Origin: Takifugu bimaculatus
Lineage: Eukaryota; Chordata; Actinopteri; Tetraodontiformes; Tetraodontidae
DNA: 64,000 bases
Reading direction: 5' to 3'
Assembly: GCA_004026145.2 (NCBI GenBank)
Contig: CP034986.1
Span: forward strand, 10,129,586 to 10,193,585
This document shows positions 46,766 through 57,248 of the stretch, in pieces. Below the pieces are notes generated by a model, which made no database searches, was not told the origin of the DNA, and worked only from the letters and a program-made list of their open reading frames with translations. Made by a program: the position numbers and the translations under genes. Position 1 is the stretch's first letter. Every line of letters starts with the position of its first letter.

Positions 46766-47199
46766 GCTGATCCTCGCCATCACCAGTGGAGGAGACAAGT
46801 TCTTCAGCAACAACAGAGAGGTCAGAGGGTCTCAGAGGTCAGAGGGTTGGGGTTCTCCTGAACATGTCCGAAGGTCTCTGGAGCCCGGCTCTAACCCCGA
46901 CAACGCAGCGTTCCCACCTTCCCGAGCGTCGGATCGTCCCGCCAGCTGGTGGAAATGCGCCCTCCTGGTGGCCAACGCCACCAGCTCACAAGTGCTTTGC
47001 ATGACCTCAAACCCACGATGGATCCTCTGCAGGCAAATCTGGGCTCCATCCAGAGGTCAAAGGTCAGACAGCGAAGCTCATTCTCCAGAGGTGGAGCTCA
47101 GGCCCACAGAGAAGGTCGACAGCGGGTTGGATGATGCTCTTTGTTCTGTTGGTCGGGGTGTTTGTGAGTATCTCCACCTGCTGCAGAGCAATGGTCTGG

Positions 47200-48302
47200 A
47201 GATCTCCTGGCTCCTCCTCTTCTCCTGGAGGATCTGTCCTGGGCTCCTCCTCTTCTCCTGGAGGATCTGTCCTGGGCTCCTCCTCTTCTCCTGGAGGATC
47301 TGTCCTGGGCTCCTCCTCTTCTCCTGGAGGATCTGTCCTGGGCTCCTCCTGTTCTCCTGGAGGATCTGTCCTGGGCTCCTCCTCTTCTCCTGGAGGATCT
47401 GTCCTGGCTCCTCCTGTTCTCCTGGAGGATCTGTCCTGGGCTCCTCCTCTTCTCCTGGAGGATCTGTCCTGGGCTCCTCCTGTTCTCCTGGAGGGATCTG
47501 TCCTGGGCTCCTCCTGTTCTCCTGGAGGATCTGTCCTGGGCTCCTCCTCTTCTCCTGGAGGATCTGTCCTGGGGCTCCTCCTCTTCTCCTGGAGGATCTG
47601 TCCTGGGCTCCTCCTCTTCTCCTGGAGGATCTGTCCTGGCTCCTCCTCTTCTCCTGGAGGATCTGTCCTGGGCTCCTCCTCTTCTCCTGGAGGATCTGTC
47701 CTGGGCTCCTCCTGTTCTCCTGGAGGATCTGTCCTGGGCTCCTCCTCTTCTCCTGGAGGATCTGTCCTGGGCTCCTCCTCTTCTCCTGGAGGATCTGTCC
47801 TGGGCTCCTCCTGTTCTCCTGGAGGATCTGTCCTGGGCTCCTCCTGTTCTCCTGGAGGATCTGTCCTGGGCTCCTCCTCTTCTCCTGGAGGATCTGTCCT
47901 GGGCTCCTCCTCTTCTCCTGGAGGATCTGTCCTGGCTCCTCCTGTTCTCCTGGAGGATCTGTCCTGGGCTCCTCCTCTTCTCCTGGAGGATCTGTCCTGG
48001 GCTCCTCCTCTTCTCCTGGAGGATCTGTCCTGGGCTCCTCCTCTTCTCCTGGAGGATCTGTCCTGGGCTCCTCCTGTTCTCCTGGAGGATCTGTCCTGGG
48101 CTCCTCCTCTTCTCCTGGAGGATCTGTCCTGGGCTCCTCCTCTTCTCCTGGAGGATCTGTCCTGGCTCCTCCTCTTCTCCTGGAGGATCTGTCCTGGGCT
48201 CCTCCTGTTCTCCTGGAGGATCTGTCCTGGGCTCCTCCTCTTCTCCTGGAGGATCTGTCCTGGCTCCTCCTCTTCTCCTGGAGGATCTGTCCTGGGCTCC
48301 AG
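47200..48302 (+). repeat. 33-base minisatellite, about 33 copies
   Basis: The unit is GGGCTCCTCCTCTTCTCCTG plus GAGGATCTGTCCT, with 32- and 34-base variants. Because 33 is divisible by three, both strands carry long ORFs (421 and 409 codons on minus, 394 and 576 on plus). The 32/34-base units switch frame and no ORF has a family match. Confidence 0.95.
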
Positions 48303-48309
48303 GTCATCG

Positions 48310-49490
48310 GCCTGATTGATTGATGACATTCAAATCAGCTGCTTACGATCATTTGTTTATTCAAAGCAGTTTCGGGCACCTGACTCTTCTCAGCATCTGG
48401 CTCCAACCCTGTCTGACCTCTGCACTCTGACCTTTGACCTCAGCTGTTTTCTCCCTCAGGATTCAGGGGGCGACCACGCCCAAGCATGTTCCCACATCGA
48501 TGGGGTTTTACGAGCAAAGGGACATTTTGTGCTCACAACTGTGAGGCTGAGGTTGGAACTGGGTTTAGGGCAGGGCCAGGGGTCAGGGGCCAGGGGTCAG
48601 GGGTCAGTCGGGATGGCTGGGGTCAGCAGCAGTATGTCTATAATAGTGCTCACATGTGCACGTGTAATTGTGTGTTCACGACGGTGGTGCAGTCGTGCTT
48701 CTATCCTCACGTTCCTCTCCTCCAGGAGACCCCGCCCCCTGACAAGGGTCAGAGGTCAAGAAGTCACGAAGACTCCACCCCCTCGTTCCCCGTTACTCAC
48801 TACGTGGATGAGTGAACTCCGTCGTGCAGCATGACTCCTAAAGTGACGTCATGGTGTCGCATAATGATGATAATTATTATAATAATTAAAAGAGGCCAGG
48901 TCCATTTAATTATTTTAACCCATCAGAAATACATTCAGCGGTCATTTTATGAAGATGCGATATTTTACCCTATAATTAACTTTATATAATCAAATGAAAT
49001 ATTAATGTCAATAATAATACAGTAATAATTACTTATTACCTAAAATAATTAGTGTCCCTTGACATTTTCAAGCCAAGACGTGATGGAACATTCTCTAGTC
49101 ATATTCCGCTGTAGTGAAAACATTTAATAAAGCAATTTTTCATCAGAAAATGGATCAAAGCTACTTTTCATCTTTGTAAATATTCTTTTACTGAGATTCT
49201 GTCGCCTGGTGAGGATCAGACGATTCCGAAGAGCAATTTTAAGTGGGGGCGGGGGATCAGTGAAGACTGATTGATTTGTTTATTTTTACATTTATGTTGT
49301 AATATTTTAAGATGATCATATTGGACCCCTACTGAAAAAAATTCTTATTTCCAAAAATTTCATATATCAAACCGCACAGTAGAAATTACGTTAAAAAATG
49401 TATCACGTGATACCGCAAAGGCTGATGGGAGACATTCCCTAGTTAGGGCGCTCGCTTGTCCACTACTTATCGCAGTGCATTGTGGGATAC
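48310..49490. other. no gene confirmed; AT-rich from 48,840
   Basis: Two stretches preceded by acceptor-like sequence, at about 48,465 (CTCCCTCAG) and 48,727 (CTCCTCCAG), could be exons. The second ends FPVTHYVDE-stop near 48,815. No family was recognised. The rest is AT-rich and empty. Confidence 0.3.
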
Positions 49491-49496
49491 ATTGAG

Positions 49497-49897
49497 TGCA
49501 CTAGATAGGGTATAGGGGGGGTTAGGACACAGCCTATGTAGGGTATGGGGGGGGGTTAGGACACAGCCTATGTAGGGTACGGGGGGGGTTAGGACACAGC
49601 CTATGTAGGGTACAGGGGGGGTTAGGACACAGCCTATGTAGGGTATGGGGGGGGTTAGTACACAGCCTGTGTAGGGTACAGGGGGGGTTAGGACACAGCC
49701 TATGTAGGGTATAGGGGGGGTTAGGACACAGCCTATGTAGGGTACGGGGGGGGGTTAGGACACAGCCTATGTAGGGTATAGGGGGGGTTAGGACACAGCC
49801 TATGTAGGGTATGGGGGGGGTTAGGACACAGCCTATGTAGGGTATAGGGGGGGTTAGGACACAGCCTATGTAGGGTATGGGGGGGGTTAGGACACAG
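49497..49897 (+). repeat. 31-base minisatellite, about 13 copies
   Basis: Units of TTAGGACACAGCCTATGTAG, then GGTAT/GGTACG and a run of seven to nine G. The G runs give many four-G-tract windows that could form quadruplexes. Confidence 0.95.
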
Positions 49898-50688
49898 CCA
49901 AGAGCAGAACGCCACCGTACAACTCACATTCATCTCAACCTAGCTTAAATCGGACCTAGCGTAGCTGAGTCGGCAGAGATAAGCAGGTGGAGGCGGAGCC
50001 ACGTCATAACTGCGCTAACATTAGCCAAGGAAACACCATGAGAGCTAGCCTGAAGGGTGTGGCTGAACTTTAATGTTTGTTTTTAGTTTGCATCAACCAC
50101 AGCTATAATTCAGAATTTAACAGAACTGGAACTTGAAAGTTATTTTATTTTTTATTAGCAAGTCAAACGGGATCGTTACAATTGTTACATTTGATCAACA
50201 AACGCTTGGATGCAGAATTTTGTCTCATCCGGCCCAAGCTAACAGTAGCTTCTGTTCATCTTCAAACATCGATTTGGCAGAATTTGTCGTTAGCAGCCGA
50301 CGGTGACAAACGTATATAAGAGAACGTTTCGCCATCCCAGCTGCTAGTTAGCATTTCTGTCCAACACAAGCTTCAGTTAGACTTTTTTGCATTTCATGTT
50401 TTTGGATCAAAACTCTTCAGATGAAATAAATAAATGTGACAGTTCAAAAGTGATTTGTGAACGTTAACAACTAAACAATCTATTCTGCTCCGGCGTTTTA
50501 GATTAGCACAGAAAACTTTCACACTTTGTCTTGTTGAGAACACTAGCCGCCGTTAATTGAAGCAATGCTAGCATAGCAACAGCAGCGATCGTCAGCAATC
50601 ATGACTGATTACGACATCGTTCCAAAACTCGTCTCCATCTCGGTGCGTTTATCCAGACAGAAAGCTAACCGGGCAGTTAGCTGCATGG
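49898..50688. other. presumed sgms2 3' UTR and flank
   Basis: Lies downstream of the sgms2 stop on the minus strand. No other feature was seen. Confidence 0.35.
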
Positions 50689-53600
50689 CTAACGTGTCCA
50701 GACTGGAGGCGTCACTCGTCCCGTCCCCCCTCCACCATTCGGTACCGCTGTCTGCAGAAGGAGGGCGGAGCTAATGGCCACAACGAACACCAGGGGAACC
50801 GCGGTCTGAACGTTGCGCTCCAGGAAGTTGAAGACCGGGTTCCACCACACCCTCGACAGGAAGTTACTGGGAGCCCGGCGCAACTTCTGAGACCAAAGCA
50901 GAACGGTGATCAGGACGTGACCAGAGTGTGTGAGCGTGTGTGTCCTCCTACCTGTGTGTTGGCCATGGTGTGGTACCACCAGAACAGCCTGGTGCTGGCG
51001 ATGTAGCCAATCAGCACGTCGATGCTGTAATGTTCATGACCGATCAGGATGCACACGACTCCGGAGGCGCTGAGCAGCCAGCAGGACCAGTGGTACCACC
51101 ACATCCAGCGGGGAGAGTCTGGAGACACCAGGAGGCCCGGTTCAGAGAGCAGACCCGGTTCAGAGAGCAGACCGGGTTCAGAGAGCAGGAGACCCGGTTC
51201 AGAGAGCAGACCAGGTTCAGAGAGCAGACCAGGTTCAGAGAGCAGGAGACCCAGTTCAGAGAGCAGGAGACCCGGTTCAGAGAGCAGGAGACTCGGTTCA
51301 GAGAGCAGACCGGGTTCAGAGAGCAGGAGACCCGGTTCAGAGAGCAGGAGACCCGGTTCAGAGAGCAGACCAGGTTCAGAGAGCAGACCAGGTTCAGAGA
51401 GCAGGAGACCCAGTTCAGAGAGCAGGAGACCCGGTTCAGAGAGCAGACCAGGTTCAGAGAGCAGACCCGGTTCAGAGAGCAGACCAGGTTCAGAGAGCAG
51501 GAGACCCAGTTCAGAGAGCAGGAGACCCGGTTCAGAGAGCAGGAGACTCGGTTCAGAGAGCAGGAGACTCGGTTCAGAGAGCAGACCCGGTTCAGAGAGC
51601 AGGAGACCCGGTTCAGAGAGCAGACCGGGTTCAGAGAGCAGGAGACCCGGTTCAGAGAGCAGACCCAGTTCAGAGAGCAGGAGACTCGGTTCAGAGAGCA
51701 GGAGACCCGGTTCAGAGAGCAGACCAGGTTCAGAGAGCAGGAGACCCGGTTCAGAGAGCAGGAGACCCGGTTCAGAGAGCTGGAGACCCGGTTCAGAGAG
51801 CTGGAGACCCGGTTCAGAGAGCAGGAGACCCAGTTCAGAGAGCAGGAGGCCCGGTTCAGAGAGCAGGAGACCCGGTTCAGAGAGCAGACCGGGTTCAGAG
51901 AGCAGGAGACCCGGTTCAGAGAGCAGACCGGGTTCAGAGAGCAGGAGACCCGGGTCAGAGAGCAGACCGGGTTCAGAGAGCTGGAGACCCGGGTCAGAGA
52001 GCAGACCGGGTTCAGAGAGCAGGAGACCCAGTTCAGAGAGCAGGAGACCCGGTTCAGAGAGCTGGAGACCCGGTTCATAGAGCAGGAGACCCGGTTCAGA
52101 CAACAGGACTCCGCCCACAGGACCCCACCCAGTCCCGCCCACAGGACCCCGCCCAGTCCCGCCCACAGGACCCCGCCCACAGGACCCCGCCCACAGGACC
52201 CCGCCCAGTCCCGCCCACAGGACCCCGCCCACAGGACCCCGCCCAGTCCCGCCCACAGGTCACCGCCCACAGGACCCCGCCCAGTCCCGCCCACAGGTCA
52301 CCGCCCACAGGACCCCGCCCAGTCCCGCCCACAGGTCCCCGCCCACAGGACCCCCTGGGGGGACTGGGCGGTACTCACACTCTTTGATGAACAGGTAGGA
52401 CAGCGTCAGCATGACGGTGTGGCCGCTATACAGAAAGTCTCCGCACATCAGGTGAGACCCGGTCAAGGACAAACCTGGACAGGAGAAACAAGGGTGGGCG
52501 GAGCTTCCAGGTCTGCAGTTTCACACCGTGACCAGCAGGGGAGCAAGGACGACTCAAGTGAACTTCCTGTCACGTGGGGGGTTTATGATTCCCATTAAAT
52601 GACAGCTTAGCCATGTTAGCAAGGCTAAGTCCACAACGCTACTGCCCCGAGAGGCCGGGTGGGGGAAGTACCGCAGGTCTGATTACTTCAGGCTCCGCCT
52701 TCATCTTAAATCATCAGCTAATTGGTTAGCAGGTGTGTGGCCGCTACCTCCACCTGAGAGCAGCCTGAGAATCCTCCAGATCTTCCCCATCGAGTCGTTA
52801 TACAGCTGCGTTGATGAGACAGAGGACGATTAGAGCCCCAGCAGGTCCCAGCAGGCCTGCAGGGTCAAAGGTCACTACGTACCTTGGGGGCGCAGACCAT
52901 GTGTTTCCCGGGAACGGGCAGCGTGGTGATGTACATGGTGATGCAGCGGTACATGTACAGAGTCCCGATCAGAAAGAAGCACCGACGTCCCACGATGGAC
53001 CTGGAACAGAGACGTTACGGACGCCACCTGAGCAGCCACGCGGGTGCTGCCCCCTAGTGGCCACACGCAAAACGCTGCTCCGACAGGTTTAATGAGTGAT
53101 CACTAATGAAAACAAGGCTAATCCGGTGATCCTAGCGCAGACGTTAGCATCCCCTGTTGGGCCGGCCCACGTGGACCTGGTCTGGCGGAGCCACCTACCT
53201 GTGTTTGAGACAGAGCCACTGGATGAGCCAGAGGCCGCACAGGATCAGCCCGTTGACCTCGGTCACCGTGAACGCCCACGGAACCCTGTCCACGTAGTCG
53301 AAGAACTTGTCGGGCAGCGGAGGACTCACAGACTTGTCGGGGACCCTCTCGTGGACCACAGTGATGACCACGGTGGTGAAGACCAGGTTGAAGAGGGCGT
53401 AGAGGAAGGCCACGCCCGTCTTCCACCACTCGGCGGGCAGGCGGCGGCCGGGCTCCTCCGGCACGCTGATCTGGACGTAGTGGCAGTGTTTCCTGAGGCC
53501 GCGGCTCAGCGAGTGGACCAGCTGGTTCTGCTGCAGGAGGCTGCTGATGTTGGCGCCCGCCGCCCGCCTCTTCCCATCCTGCTCAGAGGGGGGCGGCGAG

Positions 53601-53731
53601 GAGGCCAGGGGCGGCGGCTTGCCGTTGGCGACCCTCGGGGAGTGCGGAGGCGTTGGGTTGACTGTGGCCACGTCCACCTCCACGTGCGCCTGGATGTCCT
53701 CACAGTCCTGGATCAGTTCTGATGCCGCCAT
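50689..53731 (-). CDS. sgms2: phosphatidylcholine:ceramide cholinephosphotransferase 2-like (sphingomyelin synthase)
   Basis: Six coding exons chain in phase: 53731-53199, 53000-52883, 52805-52748, 52474-52379, 51118-50952 and 50886-50689 (389 residues). The enzyme moves phosphocholine from phosphatidylcholine to ceramide at the Golgi or plasma membrane. Landmarks are PAEWWKTGVAFLYALFNLVF, VVHERVPDKSVSPPLPDKFF, MYITTLPVPGKH, CGDFLYSGHT (first catalytic His) and HEHYSIDVLIGY (catalytic His and Asp). There is no SAM domain at the start, which favours sgms2 over sgms1. After NVQTAVPLVF the last exon loses resemblance to the family, while the next frame gives WPLAPPSF and a stop at 50,712-50,714, as if one base were extra near 50,783. 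Intron 4 is filled with minisatellites. Confidence 0.94.
51125..52095 (+). repeat. GGTTCAGAGAGCAGGAGACCC minisatellite in sgms2 intron 4
   Basis: About 50 units of 21 bases or the 18-base form GGTTCAGAGAGCAGACCC, both multiples of three, so long ORFs on both strands (to 552 codons) are artefacts. The array begins within about ten bases of the intron's 3' splice site. Confidence 0.96.
52100..52360 (+). repeat. CAGTCCCGCCCACAGGACCC minisatellite in sgms2 intron 4
   Basis: About 24-base units CAGTCCCGCCCACAGGACCC plus CGCC, next to the 21-base array, ending near the intron 5' splice site. The two arrays occupy nearly the whole intron. Confidence 0.95.
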
Positions 53732-53989
53732 TCTGAGATAAAGTCCAGCTTCAGGCGCCCAGGAGCCGGTTCAGGACTGGTCAGAAGATCCATCCATCCG
53801 GTCTGCAAGCAGAGGAGAAAGGCGGGGCTCAGAGTGGGCGGGGCTTTGGTCAGCTGACTGCAGGACGCCGAGGCTGGAGGACGACCTTTGACCTGTGTCT
53901 GACCCTCCTGGACTGAAGTCAGAATCACTCGTGGATTATTTTCATCATCTGGAGGCTTCCAGGATGCCTGAGCAGCTTCGCCTGGTCCC

Positions 53990-54125
53990 GTCCAGGACCG
54001 GGTCGCGGGGCAGCAGGTGCTCATTGTCACCATCTGGGCTCTCGGGACCTGCTGGAGGTCCTGGTTTGATGAGGCCAGCAGGACGCGACTCTGCCCAGAA
54101 AGATTAGGAACGGGCACCAGAAACA
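53990..54125 (-). mobile_element. scrap of RTE/Rex-like LINE
   Basis: The minus-strand translation VLLASSNQDLQQVPR matches the same motif in the relic at 800-1,860. Confidence 0.55.
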
Positions 54126-54329
54126 GGTCTGTGTGAACCAAGCACCTGCTCTGGTGGTCCAGAGACCAGGGCCCACACCCCCCAGCCTCCCTGGGCCGGG
54201 GACCGAGACAGGACAGTCCAACCCTGGACTCGGGAGGAACCAGGAACTCGGGAGTTTGGTGCTGATCATCAGATCAGTGACACCTGATCACCTGAGGGGA
54301 CACACCTGCGGAACCACAGCACGTGACCG

Positions 54330-55010
54330 CTTCCTGCTGCTGCACTGGTCGATCCTCGAAACCGAACACAGGTGTCGCGCGCTTTTCGCGACATTTACTG
54401 CTCGCGACCGTCTACCCGCGGTCACGTGGTGCACGCGGAGTCAGGAATCCATAATCAAGTTAGGAGCACGCGGATTCAATGTTCCAAACCGGAAGCTCGG
54501 CATGAAACTCGCCTGGATGGAGTCATTATCGATCACGAATCACGCGATTTTAGTTTCTGTCGTTCTCAAACTGTGGCTGAACTTTAATAAAGTGAAACTT
54601 TTCACCATTTCCAGCTGCTCTCGCTTCTCTTCGAAGGGTTCGAAGGTGTCTGAGGGCAACGAACGCAGCGTGAGCAGGTGGAACACCTGTGGCTGCTCCC
54701 GGAAACCGTCCGTTAGCTTCAGCTTTAGCTTAAAAGTTTGGACTCACCAGATTTACGGAAGGTTTCGCGTCTCCGGCCCGGAACCTGGTTCGGTTTCGGT
54801 CAGAATTTCTTCAACTGTCGGAACGTCAACAAACAGGAAGCCGTCCGGCCGGTATCGCCACGCCCACCTGGCTCCAAATATGGGTTTTCCGGATTCCTGC
54901 AGGTTTCGCGGTCCGCGGACTCGTTGCTGTTCGGGTATTTCCGTCGATGTGAGCGGTTTGACGACAGAGCGGGTCGACGTTAAAACATTTCATTTTTGAT
55001 TTGATCCATT
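54330..55010 (-). promoter_or_regulatory. CpG-rich region upstream of sgms2
   Basis: Rich in CpG (GTGTCGCGCGCTTTTCGCGA, then further CGCG-containing stretches) and located 0.6-1.3 kb upstream of the sgms2 start codon. It probably holds the promoter and a non-coding first exon. The 288-codon ORF across it on the plus strand has no family features. Confidence 0.4.
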
Positions 55011-55207
55011 TTGAAGCACTTTTAATCGGGTCTCGGTGAGCCACCACAGGTGATCAGCAACACTCGCGTCTGTCCTCAGGTGAACAGCGCCGCCTGTCGG
55101 ACAGCAGGGGGCGACATAGGCCGTCTGTCTGGCCTTCAAAGGCACGCGCTAGATTCCGGAACTTTGATCTTCTCAGAGGTTTGAATCATAAAGGGATCTA
55201 CTAGGTT

Positions 55208-55964
55208 GTCTGTAGATTCTCAATCACCCAGGTCATTGTATCCAAGGTAGTTTTCTCTGTCAACTGGACTGGGTTTCTTCTCTTGAAGACGTTTCGCCTT
55301 CTATCCAGAAGGCTTCTTCAGTTCTGACATCGCTGGGGAGAGAGCTTGAATATAGAGCCCCTGTGGCCCATTAGCATGCTAATGATCTGGGTGGTCACCT
55401 GAGAGTCGTTAGCAGGGTCGTTGGTCGGGTCGTTCACCTAGTTTCTGTTGAGGTGTCTCCCCTTTGTCTGCTGGGTCACATGGTGGTGAGCCACTGGGTC
55501 TCCTGGAATGGTGTGAATGTTTGTTTTGCTGTTGGAAGGAGTGAAGGACTGCATTGTATGTGGGTGACAGGAAGTGCCTCAGGCCACCACCTCTGTTCAA
55601 GGATGGTTTTTCCAGTTTGACATGGATGCTTCCTTGACCCCCCTCTCAAACCAGTGGTCTTCTCTGGCCAGTACCCGTACTGGGCTGTCCTGGAAGGAGT
55701 GCCCACTCTCCTTTAGGAGTAGGTGGACCTGCTGAGTCCTGACCTGAAGAGGTGGCACGTCTGTGTTGTGCCTTCTTCTCTGGAGAGGTTGTTTGGTTCC
55801 CCAATGTTCCTCACGTTCCTCCTGGTGCTGCACAGCATAAACAACATTACTTTGTTTTTCAAGCTCTCTCCCCAGCGATTTCAGAGCTGAAGAACCTTCT
55901 GGACAGAAGGAGAAACGTCTTCAAGAGAACAAACCCAGTCCAGCTGACAGAGAAAACTACCTTG
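55208..55964 (-). mobile_element. Penelope-like element relic with inverted termini
   Basis: The minus strand codes parts of a GIY-YIG endonuclease region: TKQPLQRRR, VHLLLKESGHSFQDSPVRVL, AREDHWFERGVKEA and NRGGGLRHFLSPTYNAVLHS, in shifted frames. GATCTACTAGGTT flanks both sides (55,195-55,207 and 55,965-55,977) as a 13-base target duplication. About 109 bases near the left end (55,242-55,350) recur inverted at the right end (55,857-55,965). The reverse-transcriptase part is missing, so this is a short 757-base copy. Confidence 0.75.
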
Positions 55965-56087
55965 GATCTACTAGGTTACGGAACCTCGTATGTGTCTGAG
56001 CTCTGGCCGCTTTTAATTTACAAGTTTTTACATCTAAAAACTAGAAAGAAAACAAAAAAGCTCAGACCTCCGATTAATAATTACAGT

Positions 56088-56432
56088 AGATCTCTGATCA
56101 CTGATCGCTGATCACTGATCTCTGACCTCTGATCTCTGATCACTGATCTCTGATCATTGATCTCTGATCTTTGATCACTGATCTCTGACCTCTGATCACT
56201 GACCTCTGATCGCTGATCTCTGACCTCTGACCGCTGATCTCTGATCACTGATCTCTGACCTCTGATCACTGATCTCTGATCACTGATCTCTGATCTTTGA
56301 TCACTGATCTCTGATCACTGACCTCTGATCTCTGATCTCTGATCACTGATCTCTGATCTTTGATCACTGATCACTGATCACTGATCTCTGATCACTGATC
56401 TCTGATCGCTGATCTCTGATCTCTGATCCCGC
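56088..56432. repeat. TGATCTCTGATCAC repeat
   Basis: About 340 bases of seven-base TGATCNC variants, rich in GATC sites and small palindromes (TGATCA). Confidence 0.95.
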
Positions 56433-56763
56433 TGAGCGAGTCGAGGCACCCTGACAGATGGTGTTCCTTGGTTCAACGTCACCTGACCACAGGTGAACCA
56501 CGGGGTGTCTGTTCAATCCTGAACCAGCAACCAGCTGATCAGATCATTCTGAAACCAACAATAAATCAAATCTGGTTTAAATGAGTGAAAGTTTTGATGT
56601 GAAAAATCAGAAACAAGCAAAACACAACTGAACAGTGACTTTTCAAAAGGGGGCGGGGTTTGACCTTTGACCTGCAGTCACCGAGATGGATGCAGACAGC
56701 TGACGTCCAGGCTGCAGGCGGACCGGCGGACACGGGACACGGGACACGGGACGCGTCGCTAAC

Positions 56764-57216
56764 ATGGACAAGAGTCTGTTCGACCCCAGGTAGGCGAGCC
56801 GCCACGTTTGTGTGTTTGTGTGTGTGTTTGTTTGTTTTTGTGTGTGTGTGTGTGTGTGTGTGTTTGTTTACAGCTGCATGATTGTGAAAGAGTCTCGTTC
56901 CTGAAATCTGATGTGATCAAAAGTTGAGGTGACTCGTGGAACTGTTGTTATCAGGAGTTGCTCAGAATCCTTTGATCTTCTGGAGTTTCCAACTAAATCA
57001 AACAGATCAACTTTATAATGTTGCAACTTTAATTGGACACTTCAAAGGAATTCTGATACAGAGCAACTGATGCTAAAAATAGAACGGAGCTGAGACCCTG
57101 GAACAGCTGCTGTGTGTGTATGAGTGTGTGTGTGTGTGTGAGTGAGTGAGTGAGTGTGTGTGAGAGTCTGTGAGTGTGTGTGTGCGTGTGTGTGTGTGTG
57201 TGCGTGTGAGAGAGAG

Positions 57217-57248
<32 letters not shown>

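Noticed and set aside
47090..47160. DSGLDD motif as an IkB-like phosphodegron exon
   Set aside because: No ankyrin repeats or further IkB features are present nearby. A six-residue match is too weak.
50940..52598. 552-codon plus-strand and 448-codon minus-strand ORFs
   Set aside because: Their units of 18 and 21 bases keep any frame open. The region is intron 4 of sgms2 with true exons on either side.
54133..54999. 288-codon plus-strand ORF
   Set aside because: It lies in CpG-rich upstream DNA of sgms2, which raises ORF length by chance. No domain was recognised.
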